A stretch of DNA of 64,000 nucleotides from Paeniroseomonas aquatica (GCF_030409335.1 NZ_JAUFPN010000170.1:43007-107006), one strand, 5' to 3'; shown: positions 8,685 through 17,837, counted from the stretch's first letter. The notes: a model not told the origin generated them from the letters alone. Numbers and translations: made by a program.

Positions 8685-10055
8685 ATGGGCTTCGCGCAGA
8701 CGGTGGGGGGCACCCGCTACACATTCCCCGATCTTCGCATCCTGCTGGCCCGGGCCACGCCGCTGCGCTCGGGCGACGTGCTGGCGGGGCTGGCCGCCGA
8801 GACCGCGGCCGAGCGCGTCGCCGCCCAGCGGGCGTTGGCCGATCTGCCGCTGCGGCATTTCCTTAATGAGGCGGTGGTGCCCTACGAGGCGGACGAGGTC
8901 ACCCGCCTCATCCTCGACGGGCACGATACCACGGCCTTTGCCCCCATCGCCCATCTGACGGTGGGCGGCTTCCGCGACTGGCTGCTGGCGGCGGAACCTG
9001 CGGCCTTGGCCGCGCTCCGCCCCGGCCTGACGCCCGAAATGGCCGCCGGCGTCAGCAAGATCATGCGGCTGCAGGACCTGATCGCGGTCGCCGCCCAATG
9101 CCGGGTGACCACCGCCTTCCGCAACACCCTCGGTCTCCCCGGCCGGCTCTCGATCCGGCTGCAGCCGAACGACCCGGTGGACGACCCGCGCGGCGTGGCG
9201 GCCGCCATCCTCGACGGGCTGCTGCTGGGTGCGGGCGATGCCGTCATCGGGGTGAACCCGGCGACCGACAACCTCGAGACCACGCTCCGCGTGCTGGAAC
9301 TGCTGGACGCCGTGCGCGACCGCTACGCCATCCCGACCCAGAGCTGCGTCCTCGCCCATGTCACCACCAGCCTGCTGGCGATCGAGCGCGGCGCCCCGGT
9401 GGACCTGGTCTTCCAGTCCATCGGAGGGACCGAGGCGGTGAACCGCAGCTTCGGCGTCTCCCTCTCCCTATTGGCGGAAGCCCACCTGGCGGCGCTGTCG
9501 CTGCGGCGCGGCAGCGTCGGCAGCAACTGCATGTATTTCGAGACCGGCCAGGGCAGCGCCCTCTCGGCCGAGGCGCATCACGGCGTCGACCAGCAGACGG
9601 TCGAGGCCCGCGCCTATGCGGTGGCCCGCGCCTTCGACCCGCTGCTGGTCAATACCGTGGTCGGCTTCATCGGCCCGGAGTATCTCTTCGACGGCAAGCA
9701 GATCACCCGCGCGGGGCTCGAGGACCACTTCTGCGGCAAGCTGCTCGGCCTGCCGATGGGGGTCGACGTCTGCTACACCAACCATGCCGAGGCCGATCAG
9801 GACGACATGGATGCGTTGCTGACGCTGCTCGGCGTCGCCGGCGTCACTTACATCATGGGCGTGCCCGGGGCGGATGACGTGATGCTGGCCTACCAGTCCA
9901 CCTCCTTCCACGACGGGCTCTATGTGCGGGCGGCGCTGGGCAAGCGTCCCGCGCCGGAATTCGAGGCCTGGATGGCGCGCATGGGCATCGAGGCTGCCAG
10001 CGGCGCCGGCGTGCTGCCGGGCGGCATGGCACCGGCGCTGGTCGGCCTCGGATGA
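8685..10055 (+). CDS. eutB: Ethanolamine ammonia-lyase large subunit
   Basis: EutB is the catalytic subunit of the adenosylcobalamin-dependent enzyme that splits ethanolamine into acetaldehyde and ammonia. From ATG 8685 it is 456 residues, the normal size. Family landmarks include YTFPDLRILLARATP near the N-terminus, QPNDPVDDPRG, VIGVNPATDN and YFETGQGSALSAEAHHG. It overlaps eutC by 4 bp. No eutA reactivase, eutT, permease or microcompartment shell gene is in the window, so this is the compact, shell-free arrangement. Confidence 0.96.
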   Translation: MGFAQTVGGTRYTFPDLRILLARATPLRSGDVLAGLAAETAAERVAAQRALADLPLRHFLNEAVVPYEADEVTRLILDGHDTTAFAPIAHLTVGGFRDWLLAAEPAALAALRPGLTPEMAAGVSKIMRLQDLIAVAAQCRVTTAFRNTLGLPGRLSIRLQPNDPVDDPRGVAAAILDGLLLGAGDAVIGVNPATDNLETTLRVLELLDAVRDRYAIPTQSCVLAHVTTSLLAIERGAPVDLVFQSIGGTEAVNRSFGVSLSLLAEAHLAALSLRRGSVGSNCMYFETGQGSALSAEAHHGVDQQTVEARAYAVARAFDPLLVNTVVGFIGPEYLFDGKQITRAGLEDHFCGKLLGLPMGVDVCYTNHAEADQDDMDALLTLLGVAGVTYIMGVPGADDVMLAYQSTSFHDGLYVRAALGKRPAPEFEAWMARMGIEAASGAGVLPGGMAPALVGLG

Positions 10056-10789
10056 CCGAGCCGGTCGCCTGGACCGACCTCCGCCGCTTCACCGGCGCCC
10101 GGGTCGCCCTCGGCCGCGCCGGCCATGGGTTGCCGACCGCGGCGCATCTCGATTTCCAGGAGGCGCATGCCCGCGCTCGGGACGCCGTGCATTCGGCCCT
10201 CGACGCGGAGGCGCTGGAAGCCGCCGTCGCGCCCGAGCCCTTGCTGCGCGTCGCCAGCCAGGCCGAGGACCGCCGCAGCTACCTGCTCCGCCCCGACCTC
10301 GGCCGCCGGCTGCGGGAGGCGGACCGCGCCCGCCTGCCGGCCGCGCCGGGCAGCTTCCTTGTCGTTATCGCCGATGGGCTCTGCGCCACCGGCGTGCAGG
10401 TCCAGGCGCCGCGGCTGCTAGCCGCCGCCCTGCCGCTGCTGCGCCGCGCCGGCCTCGGCATCGCCCCCCTCATCCTCGCTAGCCAGGCCCGCGTCGCGCT
10501 CGGCGACGAGATCGGCGAGGCGATGGGCGCCGCGATCGTCGCGGTGCTGATCGGCGAGCGGCCAGGGCTCAGCGCGACCGACAGCCTCGGCCTCTACCTC
10601 ACCCTCGCGCCGCGCCGCGGCCGCACGGATGCGGAGCGCAACTGCATCTCCAACATCCGCCCCGGCGGGCTGGATGCGGCGGCCGCGGCCGAGAAGCTGC
10701 TCTGGCTCACCGGCGCGGCGCGGCGGCTGGGCGCCACCGGCGTCGAGCTGAAGGACGAACAGCCGGCCACGGCGTTGCTGGCGCCATGA
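10052..10789 (+). CDS. eutC: Ethanolamine ammonia-lyase small subunit
   Basis: EutC is the small subunit that helps bind cobalamin in ethanolamine ammonia-lyase. The 245-residue protein has the family segments FTGARVALGRAGHGLPT, HLDFQEAHARARDAVH and RNCISNIRPGGLD. Its ATG overlaps the eutB stop as ATGA, and its own stop overlaps the arfB start in the same way, so translation of the three genes is probably coupled. Confidence 0.95.
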   Translation: MTEPVAWTDLRRFTGARVALGRAGHGLPTAAHLDFQEAHARARDAVHSALDAEALEAAVAPEPLLRVASQAEDRRSYLLRPDLGRRLREADRARLPAAPGSFLVVIADGLCATGVQVQAPRLLAAALPLLRRAGLGIAPLILASQARVALGDEIGEAMGAAIVAVLIGERPGLSATDSLGLYLTLAPRRGRTDAERNCISNIRPGGLDAAAAAEKLLWLTGAARRLGATGVELKDEQPATALLAP

Positions 10790-11211
10790 AGATCCCCGTC
10801 ACCCCCCGCATCGCCCTCGACGAGGAGGAGCTGAGCGAGGATTTCATCCGCTCCTCCGGCCCCGGCGGGCAGAACGTGAACAAGGTCGAGACCGCGGTCC
10901 AGCTGCGCTTCAACGCCCGGCTCTCGCCCAACCTGCCGGATGCGGTGCGCCATCGGCTGGAGAAGCTGGCCGGCCACCGGCTGACCCAGGACGGCGTAAT
11001 CATCATCACCGCCCAGCGGCACCGCACGCGGGAGCGCAACCGGGAGGATGCCTTGGCGCGGCTGCTGGAACTGATCCGCGAGGCCGCGGTGCCGCCGCCG
11101 CCGCCGCGCCGCCCGACCAAGCCGACGCTCGGCTCCAAGCTGCGCCGGCTGGAGGGCAAGACCCGCCGGGCCGATGTGAAAAAGGGCAGGGGCCGGCAGG
11201 ACGGCGACTGA
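10786..11211 (+). CDS. arfB: Alternative ribosome-rescue peptidyl-tRNA hydrolase ArfB
   Basis: ArfB releases peptides from ribosomes stalled without a stop codon. The 141-residue protein has the catalytic GGQ at residues 27-29 within SSGPGGQNVNK, the globular RF1/RF2-like domain, and a basic C-terminal tail (LRRLEGKTRRADVKKGRGR) that enters the empty mRNA channel. It overlaps eutC by an ATGA junction, which is an odd partner for a translation-rescue factor; no independent promoter is evident. Confidence 0.93.
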   Translation: MKIPVTPRIALDEEELSEDFIRSSGPGGQNVNKVETAVQLRFNARLSPNLPDAVRHRLEKLAGHRLTQDGVIIITAQRHRTRERNREDALARLLELIREAAVPPPPPRRPTKPTLGSKLRRLEGKTRRADVKKGRGRQDGD

Positions 11212-11327
11212 CCGCGCTCTCACGGAAGCGTTCCCGGCGGCACCATGGTTGTTGCGCCTGATCAACCACCCGGCGGGATGCCTGCGGGATAAGCGATCGG
11301 CCCGGGGACAACCCGGGGGATCCGCAC

Positions 11328-11334
11328 GGGGGGA
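11328..11334 (+). promoter_or_regulatory. Shine-Dalgarno-like G-run before the ATA-start lipoprotein
   Basis: A run of six G followed by A ends 6 bp before the ATA codon at 11341. It supports initiation there, because an ATG at 11336 gives only two codons before a stop. Confidence 0.4.
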
Positions 11335-11340
11335 AATGCG

Positions 11341-11637
11341 ATAAAGATTCGTTCCGCCCTGGCCATCCTTGCGGCGACCGTCGCGCTGGCAGGCTGCGCG
11401 ACCGGCAGGAGCCCGATGGAGGGCAGCGTGGCCGGTTCGGCGGCCGACCCGCTCTCGACCGCCGCCCGGGAGCGCGCCGGCGCGGGATGCCCGGCCACCT
11501 CGGCCGGCATGCCGGTCATCGCCGGCACGAAAGGCGACGAACCGCTGATCGTCCGGACGTCGCCGGGGCGCGGCAGCGCCGGCCAGACCGGCATCTATGC
11601 CATCCCGCCCGGCGGCGAGGCCAATGGCTGCAACTGA
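11341..11637 (+). CDS. Small lipoprotein with a probable ATA start
   Basis: I do not recognise the family. Read from 11341, the protein is 98 residues and begins IKIRSALAILAATVALAGC, a textbook lipoprotein signal with lipobox LAGC and Cys at position 19. No ATG, GTG or TTG precedes it in frame before the stop at 11290; the first in-frame ATG, 11416, would remove the entire signal. The rest is short and Gly/Ala-rich, with a PLIVRTSPGRGSAGQTGIYAIP stretch. Either ATA is used as start, or the gene has lost its ATG by a single base change. It follows arfB by 129 bp. Confidence 0.55.
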   Translation: MKIRSALAILAATVALAGCATGRSPMEGSVAGSAADPLSTAARERAGAGCPATSAGMPVIAGTKGDEPLIVRTSPGRGSAGQTGIYAIPPGGEANGCN

Positions 11638-11697
11638 TCGCCGCCTCCGCGGCCCAGGTCTGGCCAGGCTCCCGCCTGGCCAGCGGCGGGCGGCGCC

Positions 11698-12447
11698 TCA
11701 GCTCAGCAGCTGGCCGCCATCCACCACCACCGTCTGCCCGGTGACCCAGCCCGCCAGCGGGCTGGCCAGGAAGAGCGCGACATTCGCCACCTCCTCCGGC
11801 GTGCCCAGCCGGCCGAAGGGGATGCCCTCGAGGATGCGGCCATAGAGCGCCGGGTCGGAGGCCTTCCGCGCCTCCCAGGACCCGCCGGGGAACTCGATCG
11901 AGCCCGGCGCCACCGCATTCACCCGGATGCCCTTCGGCGCGTACATCGCCGCCTGGGACTGGGTGTAGTTGATCAGCAGCGCCTTCACCGCGGCATAGGC
12001 CGGCGTCCGCAGCGAGGGCCGGTAGCCCGAGATGGAGGAGACGTTGATGATGCTGCCGCTGCCGCAGGCCTCCAGGAAGGGCAGGGCGGCATGGGTGGCC
12101 CGCACCGTCGCCATGACGTCGACCGAGAGCCCCTTCTCCCAGCCCTCCTCGGTGTCCGGTGCACCGAAGCCGCTGGCGTTGTTCACCAGGATGTCGACGC
12201 CGCCCAGCGCCGCGGCCGCCTCAGTCACATAGGCCTTCACCGCGGGACCGTCGCCCAGGTTGCAGGACGCGGAATGAGCCCTGTTGCCGAAGGCGGCAAG
12301 CTCCGCCTCGGCGGCCGCCAGCGGGCCGGCGCTGCGGGCGCAGATGGACACCGCGGCGCCGGCCCGGGCGAAGCCCAGTGCGATCGACCGGCCGATGCCG
12401 CGGCTGCCGCCGCACACGATGACGCGTCTGCCCTTGAACTCGAACAT
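11698..12447 (-). CDS. SDR family oxidoreductase
   Basis: This is a classical short-chain dehydrogenase/reductase acting with NAD(P)(H). The 249-residue protein has the cofactor motif GGSRGIG at 13-19, NNAS near 89-92, catalytic Ser at about 137-138 and the YAAVK active-site pair Tyr151/Lys155. The C-terminal WVTGQTVVVDGG is typical. It is a single gene, about 80 bp upstream of the enolase-superfamily operon's end on the same strand. The substrate is unknown. Confidence 0.92.
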   Translation of the reverse strand: MFEFKGRRVIVCGGSRGIGRSIALGFARAGAAVSICARSAGPLAAAEAELAAFGNRAHSASCNLGDGPAVKAYVTEAAAALGGVDILVNNASGFGAPDTEEGWEKGLSVDVMATVRATHAALPFLEACGSGSIINVSSISGYRPSLRTPAYAAVKALLINYTQSQAAMYAPKGIRVNAVAPGSIEFPGGSWEARKASDPALYGRILEGIPFGRLGTPEEVANVALFLASPLAGWVTGQTVVVDGGQLLS

Positions 12448-12529
12448 GCCGAAAGCCCCCGTCCCCTGCCTCGGCGTCCAGGCTGGCCGAGGCGTCGTGG
12501 AACAGCAAGACCCGCCCCGCGCCGCGGGG

Positions 12530-13966
12530 TCAGTCCCCGGGGCGTGGCCAGGCGGCCCTGGGCATCGGCTGCATCGCCGCGTAGTCGGGCTCCTCCGTGG
12601 CGCCGAGGCCGGGAACCCTGAGGCCTGCCAGGTTCAGCTGGCCGGCCTTGATCGCCAGCCGCGGACCGCGCGGCGTATCGGCATAGAGGCCGGGATGGGC
12701 TTCCAGAAAGCGCATCGCCTCCGCCTTGGGGCGGCCGGCGAAGCCATCGACGAAGTGGTGGCCGTTGCGCTCGACATGCGTCAGGCCCAGCAGCGCCACG
12801 AGGGCCAGGTCCTGTTGCACGCAGACGCCGGCCAGCGTCGTCAGGTCCTCGCCGGACATGAAGTGGTCCACCTCCTCGTCGGCGGCATTCCAGGCCTCGC
12901 AGCGGGCCCGGTTGATCAGGGAGCGCCAGACGCCCTTGCAGGCCTTGGAGGAGACGCCGGTATAGGCCAGCGCGCGGGCGGTGACGAAGGCATCCAGCGC
13001 GCCGTCGCTCTCGTCGATGATGACGGGGCGCTCGCGGGCCAGGGCGCGCATGCTGGTCTTGAGCGCGCGGGCCCGCTTCACCGGCTGCTCGATGTAGAGG
13101 ACCGAGGCGCACAGCCGGGCCAGCCGCGGCTCGGCCTTCATCGCCCGCCAGAGCGCGGCGGCGCCTTCCGCATCCTCGTACTGCTCGTTGCCGTCGAGCG
13201 AGACATGGTAGGTCGCCATGCTGTCGATGACCGCGGCGATGCGGCAGAGCCGGTCCACGTCCTGCGCGACATCGCCCATGACCTTCAGCTTCCAGAAGCT
13301 GTGGCCATAGGTGGCGGCGACCTCCTCCAGCGTCTCCGGCAGGCCGTCGCCGACGCGATCGGTCTGGTCGGCGGCGGTGATCGGGTCCACCAGGCCGACG
13401 GTATGGCGGGCGGCGATCCGGGCGGCGGGCTTCAGCCCGGCGAGGAGCGCCGGGAAGTCGAATCCGGCAAGGTCGGGGATGATGGCATGCGGCGCCATGC
13501 CGCCGATATTGCCCCGCATGCCGGCAAAGAGGCTGGCGCCCCGCAGCTTCAGCAAGGCATCCAGCGCGGCGCGGTCCACCAAGGCGCGGCCGTAGCTGGC
13601 CACCAGCGGGTTCAGCGCCTCCCGCCCGCAGGCGGCGACCTGGGCCGCGTAGGTATCGGCGAAATGACCGAAGCCGGTGTTCGGGCCGGCGGCCAGGGAG
13701 GCCGCGCCGGCCAGTTCGATCGACCGGCGGAGCTGGTGCTCGTTGTCGGCATCGGTCAGCGTCGGGTCCTTGTCGAACCATTTGGCGGCCAGCGTCTCTG
13801 CGGCGACGCCCCAGCCCTCGCCGCCGGACTCGTCGCGGATGCGGACCCGCACCACGGCCTGGCGGCCCTGCGTCACGGTGATGACGCCGAAGCGGAAGGG
13901 CAGCCGCAGGGTGAAGGGCCACTCGCGGCATTCGATGGCGGTGATGGCGAAGCGGGGCGCGGTCAT
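12530..13966 (-). CDS. Enolase superfamily (mandelate racemase/muconate lactonizing-like) protein
   Basis: This is a Mg-dependent enzyme that abstracts a proton alpha to a carboxylate, acting as a racemase, dehydratase or lactonizing enzyme. From ATG 13966 it is 478 residues, longer than most mandelate racemases. It has the KLK pair (K226, K228), metal ligands at about D258 (SLDGNE), E293 (YIEQP) and E319 (IIDES), and a later Lys in SSKACKG. The open frame upstream is a shadow of the next gene. It overlaps the TIM-barrel isomerase gene by 4 bp, so the two probably work on the same sugar acid or sugar. Confidence 0.85.
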   Translation of the reverse strand: MTAPRFAITAIECREWPFTLRLPFRFGVITVTQGRQAVVRVRIRDESGGEGWGVAAETLAAKWFDKDPTLTDADNEHQLRRSIELAGAASLAAGPNTGFGHFADTYAAQVAACGREALNPLVASYGRALVDRAALDALLKLRGASLFAGMRGNIGGMAPHAIIPDLAGFDFPALLAGLKPAARIAARHTVGLVDPITAADQTDRVGDGLPETLEEVAATYGHSFWKLKVMGDVAQDVDRLCRIAAVIDSMATYHVSLDGNEQYEDAEGAAALWRAMKAEPRLARLCASVLYIEQPVKRARALKTSMRALARERPVIIDESDGALDAFVTARALAYTGVSSKACKGVWRSLINRARCEAWNAADEEVDHFMSGEDLTTLAGVCVQQDLALVALLGLTHVERNGHHFVDGFAGRPKAEAMRFLEAHPGLYADTPRGPRLAIKAGQLNLAGLRVPGLGATEEPDYAAMQPMPRAAWPRPGD

Positions 13967-14784
13967 GCGGCGGCCTCCAGCGCGCCCCGGAGGTACCCGG
14001 CGGCGAAGGCGGCGCTGCCGGGGCCGTCGGGGAGATACTCGAAGGGCTCGACGCCGCAGACCCCGGCGTAGCCGTGCCGGCGCAGGGTGGCGAGGATGGG
14101 GGCGAAGCGGTCGCTGCCCTGGCCCGGGGCGCGGCGGTTGCGGTCGTTCAGGTGGATATGGGCGAGGCGGCCGGTCGGCAGCCAGCGGTCGAGCAGGGCG
14201 GTGACCGCCTCGGCCTCGCCGTTTCCGGCGGCGCAGACATCCAGCATGGTGCGCAGCGCCGGGTTGCCGATGCGGTCGATGATGGCGACCGCCTCCGCCA
14301 CCGTGGTGGCCCAGTTGGTCTCCCGCGCCGCCAGCGGCTCCAGGCAATAGGTGACGCCGGCGGCGGCGGACCATGCGGCGATCCGCGCCATGGTGGCCTC
14401 GGCGCGGCCGGCATCGCCATCGGTCACGACCTGGCGCTGGGCCGGCGAGCCATGGACGAGATATTGGGCGCCGAGGTCGGCGGCGAGGCCGATCAGCCGC
14501 TCGATCACCTCGAGCGTCCGGGCGCGCACCGCCGGGTCGGCGCTGGTGATGGAGAGGCCGGCGGGGGCGATCAGCAGCCAGTGCAGGCCGGTGATCGACG
14601 TCCCGGCTTCGGCGGCGGCGCGGCGGAAGCCGGCCCGGCGGCTGGCCGGGAGCAGGTGCGGCGCCTCGGCATCCAGGGTGAAGGGGGCGACCTCCAGCCC
14701 GGCATAGCCGAGGCTGGACGCCAGGGCGCATTGGGCCGGGAAGGACAGGTCGCGCACCACCTCGTTGCAGAGGGCAAATCGCAT
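13963..14784 (-). CDS. Sugar phosphate isomerase/epimerase (TIM barrel)
   Basis: This is a xylose-isomerase-like TIM barrel protein that probably isomerises or epimerises a sugar or sugar acid. From ATG 14784 it is 273 residues, the usual size. Visible landmarks include ALCNEVVRDLSFPAQCALA, the GYAGLEVAPF strand, LEPLA, TMLDVCAAGN and HIHLNDRNRR with likely metal or substrate ligands. It precedes and overlaps the enolase-superfamily gene, forming a two-gene operon. Upstream open frame without family sequence was excluded. Confidence 0.85.
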   Translation of the reverse strand: MRFALCNEVVRDLSFPAQCALASSLGYAGLEVAPFTLDAEAPHLLPASRRAGFRRAAAEAGTSITGLHWLLIAPAGLSITSADPAVRARTLEVIERLIGLAADLGAQYLVHGSPAQRQVVTDGDAGRAEATMARIAAWSAAAGVTYCLEPLAARETNWATTVAEAVAIIDRIGNPALRTMLDVCAAGNGEAEAVTALLDRWLPTGRLAHIHLNDRNRRAPGQGSDRFAPILATLRRHGYAGVCGVEPFEYLPDGPGSAAFAAGYLRGALEAAA

Positions 14785-14842
14785 GATCGGGTCTCCGCCA
14801 GGAGCGCAGGCTGCGCGGAACGGCAGGCTGCGTCCAGCGCGG

Positions 14843-16150
14843 TCAATCGTCCCGCCGTGGTGCGGCATCTTCGTCCCGCCGCGGCACGGCAAGGTGCTGC
14901 CGTCGCAGGTCGCCGAGGTCGGCCGGGTTGGCGATGCTGCGCTCGGCGTCCTCCAGCACCAGGCCGGCGTGGCGCCGCAACGTCGCCCGACGCTCCGGGT
15001 CGCCCTCCACGCTCAGCACGGCCGCCAGCGTCCCGAGCAGATGGATCAGCACGGCGGCATTGCCGGCGGCGCTCTGGCGGATGAGATGGAACATGGCATC
15101 CGCCAGCCCGTCGTAGTCGAAGGGGGGCACCGCCAGGGCGACCCGCTCCTCCCGCCACTGGGTGCCCCCCGGCAGGTGCAGCGGTGCCAGCTCGCACAGC
15201 GCGGTGGCCAGCCGGTCGAGCACGCTGATGGCGGTATGCGGGTCGTTGATGCCGGGGGACAGGGCGCGGACCGCCACCTCGACCAACTGCCGCACCGCGT
15301 ACTCCAGGTCGTCGGTGCTGGTCCGCTGCGGGCCGAGGGCGGTGGCCCGGCGGATCGCCGCGGCGACGCCGGCCACCGGCCGGGTCACCAGCGCGATGGG
15401 CGCGCCGGGGAAGACGTGATCGCCCGGCCGGACCAGCAGCCGGATCGCGGTACCCTTCGCCGCCGCCCAGTCGGCCAGGCCGGTCTCGTCCAGATGCTGC
15501 AGGTAGCCGCGCCGCGGGTCGGTGACCGGCGTGGCGTCCCGCCAGAAGCCCGGCGGCGGCGGGGGCGGGGCGGGCTCGGGCCGGGCCAGCCGGCCGACCG
15601 TCTCGCGCACGTCGTCGGCGACAAGCTCGATCACCGTATCGACGTTGATCCGCCCGGCCATGTGGCCGACGAAGAAGACCAGCAGGCCGACGCAGAGAAA
15701 GGCCAGCAGGATGCTCACGCTCAGCGCGAGATGCGGGATGAAGGCGCCCTCGCTTTCGGTGCGGACGCTGCGCAGCACCACCAGCGCGTAGCAGAAGGTG
15801 CCGAGAAATGCCCCCAGCGTAACCTGGTTGCTGCGGTCCCTGGTGAAGTTGCGCAGCAGGCGCGGGCCCATCTGCCCGGCCGCCAGCGACAGGGCGGCGA
15901 TGGTGATGGAGAAGACCGTGCCGGCGACGCCGATGGTGGAGGAGGCGACGGCGCCGAGCAGGGTGCGGGCACCGGTCGCGCCGCCATCATAGAGCCAGCC
16001 GCTGTCGAGCAACCCGGCCCCGACCAGCCCGCGCCGGTCGAGCATGACCAAGCCGAGCGCTCCACCGATGCCGGCCAGCACCAGAAGCCCGGGCAGCAGC
16101 CAGAAGGTCTCGGCGAGGTCGTTGAACAGCTTGCGCAGGCGTGCGGACAT
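14843..16150 (-). CDS. DUF2254 domain-containing membrane protein
   Basis: This is an uncharacterised inner-membrane protein of the DUF2254 family. From ATG 16150 it is 435 residues. It has hydrophobic segments at about 15-40, 55-80, 100-125 and 130-155, and then a long soluble part with the family segments DRSNQVTLGAFLGTF, GYLQHLDETGLADWA and SPGINDPHTAISVLDRL. No enzymatic motif is clear. It is divergent from the DUF808 gene; both families are membrane proteins of unknown role. Confidence 0.85.
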   Translation of the reverse strand: MSARLRKLFNDLAETFWLLPGLLVLAGIGGALGLVMLDRRGLVGAGLLDSGWLYDGGATGARTLLGAVASSTIGVAGTVFSITIAALSLAAGQMGPRLLRNFTRDRSNQVTLGAFLGTFCYALVVLRSVRTESEGAFIPHLALSVSILLAFLCVGLLVFFVGHMAGRINVDTVIELVADDVRETVGRLARPEPAPPPPPPGFWRDATPVTDPRRGYLQHLDETGLADWAAAKGTAIRLLVRPGDHVFPGAPIALVTRPVAGVAAAIRRATALGPQRTSTDDLEYAVRQLVEVAVRALSPGINDPHTAISVLDRLATALCELAPLHLPGGTQWREERVALAVPPFDYDGLADAMFHLIRQSAAGNAAVLIHLLGTLAAVLSVEGDPERRATLRRHAGLVLEDAERSIANPADLGDLRRQHLAVPRRDEDAAPRRDD

Positions 16151-16293
16151 GACGCTCCGATCCGGTGGCGGTGGGACCCCAACGCGGGCGCGGCCGGTCG
16201 GTCCCGGTGTCCGCCCTGCTCCGGCATCGAACCAAATGCCGCGCCGGTTGTTCACGCAGCGGTCCGGTCGCAGATTAGCGGCCGCTATCCCCC

Positions 16294-16299
16294 AGGAGA
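16294..16299 (+). promoter_or_regulatory. Shine-Dalgarno site fixing the DUF808 start
   Basis: AGGAGA lies 5 bp before GTG 16305. The frame is open much further upstream, opposite the DUF2254 start, so this site decides the start. Confidence 0.7.
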
Positions 16300-16304
16300 A
16301 TTCC

Positions 16305-17384
16305 GTGAGCACCGGGTTGATCGCATTGCTGGATGACGTGGCGGCCCTGGCCAAGGTGGCAGCGGCCTCGCTCGACGATGTCGTGGGCCAGGCCGGCAAG
16401 GCCGGCACCAAGGCGCTCGGCGTGGTCATCGACGATGCGGCGGTGACGCCGCGCTACGTCACCGGCTTCGCCGCGGCGCGGGAAGTGCCGATCGTGGCGC
16501 GGATCGCCCTCGGCTCGGTGAAGAACAAGCTGCTGTTCCTGCTCCCCGGGGCCCTGTTGCTGAGTGCCTTCGCGCCCTGGACCATCACGCCCCTGCTGAT
16601 GCTGGGCGGCGCCTACCTCTGCTACGAAGGGGCGGAGAAGGTGCTTCACGCCCTTTGGCCCGGCCCGGCGGCGAAGCATGAGGCCAAGGTCGGCATCGCC
16701 CCGCCGGACCCGCAGGCGCTGGAGCAGCAGCGTGTTTCCAGCGCCATCCAGACCGATTTCATCCTGTCGGCCGAGATCATGGCGCTGACCCTGGCGACCC
16801 TGCCGGCGAGCTCCGTGGTCACCCAGGCGGCGATCCTGGCGGTGGTCGGCATCGGCATCACGCTGCTGGTCTATGGCGCGGTGGCGCTGATCGTGAAGGC
16901 GGACGACCTCGGCGTGGCGCTGGCCGGCAATCCGCATCCGGCCTCCAGCCTGCTCGGGCTGCGGGAGGTGGCGGCCGCGGCCCCGGTCTCGGGCGCCGAC
17001 CGGATGCTGCGGCCGGTCACCCAGGGCCTCGGCCGCGGCCTGGTGGTCGGGATGCCGCATTTCCTGCGGCTGCTGGGCATCGTCGGGACGGCGGCCATGC
17101 TCTGGGTCGGCGGCGGGATCATCCTGCACGGGCTGGAGGAGTTCGGCGTCACCGCGCCCGGGCATTGGGTGCATGACGCGGCGGCCTGGGCCGCGGCGGC
17201 GCTGCCGGCCGTCGCCGGTGCCGCCGGATGGCTGGTGACCGCGGTGTTGTCCGGGCTGATCGGGCTGGCGGTGGGGGCGGCGGTGATCCCGCTGGCGCAG
17301 GGCGTGCTCGTGCCGGTGGCGCGCTGGGTGAAGTCCCTGTTGCCGCGCCGGTCGCGGCCGGTGTCAGTGCCCCAGCCGGACTGA
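16305..17384 (+). CDS. DUF808 domain-containing membrane protein (YedI-like)
   Basis: This is an inner-membrane protein of the DUF808/YedI family, function unknown. From GTG 16305 it is 359 residues. The N-terminus carries the family signature STGLIALLDDVAALAK, followed by DDVVGQAGKAGTKALGVVIDD and APRYV-like (TPRYVTGF) sequence, GAYLCYEGAEKV, and several helices to the C-terminus. It is divergent from DUF2254 with 154 bp between the start codons. Confidence 0.9.
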   Translation: MSTGLIALLDDVAALAKVAAASLDDVVGQAGKAGTKALGVVIDDAAVTPRYVTGFAAAREVPIVARIALGSVKNKLLFLLPGALLLSAFAPWTITPLLMLGGAYLCYEGAEKVLHALWPGPAAKHEAKVGIAPPDPQALEQQRVSSAIQTDFILSAEIMALTLATLPASSVVTQAAILAVVGIGITLLVYGAVALIVKADDLGVALAGNPHPASSLLGLREVAAAAPVSGADRMLRPVTQGLGRGLVVGMPHFLRLLGIVGTAAMLWVGGGIILHGLEEFGVTAPGHWVHDAAAWAAAALPAVAGAAGWLVTAVLSGLIGLAVGAAVIPLAQGVLVPVARWVKSLLPRRSRPVSVPQPD

Positions 17385-17477
17385 CGGCAGCCGGCCGCGA
17401 CGACGGCTTGCGCCAGGGTTCCGACTTGGCCAGCCTGCCTCCGGCACAGGCCGCACGGCGCCTGCGGAGGAAGCCCG

Positions 17478-17837
17478 ATGACCAGGCTGGCGACAGGACT
17501 GCTGGCGGCGACGGTGGCGCTGGGTGTGATCCTCGGCATCCTGTACCTCGGCCGGGTCCGGAAACCGCTGCTCATCATCCTGCACCTGCTGCTCGGGGCG
17601 GCCGGGATCGAGTCGCTCTTCGTGCTGCTGCACTGGACGCCGGCCGGGCTGGTGCTGCCGGCGGGTGCCGCGGGTCCCTGGGCGGGCGGTCTGCTTGCCG
17701 CGGCCATGTTCCTCGGGCTGGTCGCCCGGCTCTGGGGACGGCGGGCGCCGGCGAAGGCGGAACTCCTGCTGGCGACGCATGCTGTCGCCGGGGTGGCGGG
17801 GTTGCTGGTGTTCCTCTCCTGGGCGGCGCGGCTATAA
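17478..17837 (+). CDS. Small membrane protein of unknown function
   Basis: I do not recognise this 119-residue protein. It has four hydrophobic segments, at about 5-25, 30-52, 60-82 and 95-116, with short polar links and no catalytic motif. A GGAGG-like stretch just upstream (around 17465-17470) supports the ATG at 17478. It stands alone between the DUF808 gene and the kelch gene, all on the same strand with about 100 bp on either side. Confidence 0.7.
   Translation: MTRLATGLLAATVALGVILGILYLGRVRKPLLIILHLLLGAAGIESLFVLLHWTPAGLVLPAGAAGPWAGGLLAAAMFLGLVARLWGRRAPAKAELLLATHAVAGVAGLLVFLSWAARL

Noticed and set aside
12284..14071. Long plus-strand frames opposite the enolase and SDR genes
   Set aside because: They show shadow composition (GQHR-rich) without motifs, and the opposite strand has catalytic residues of known families.
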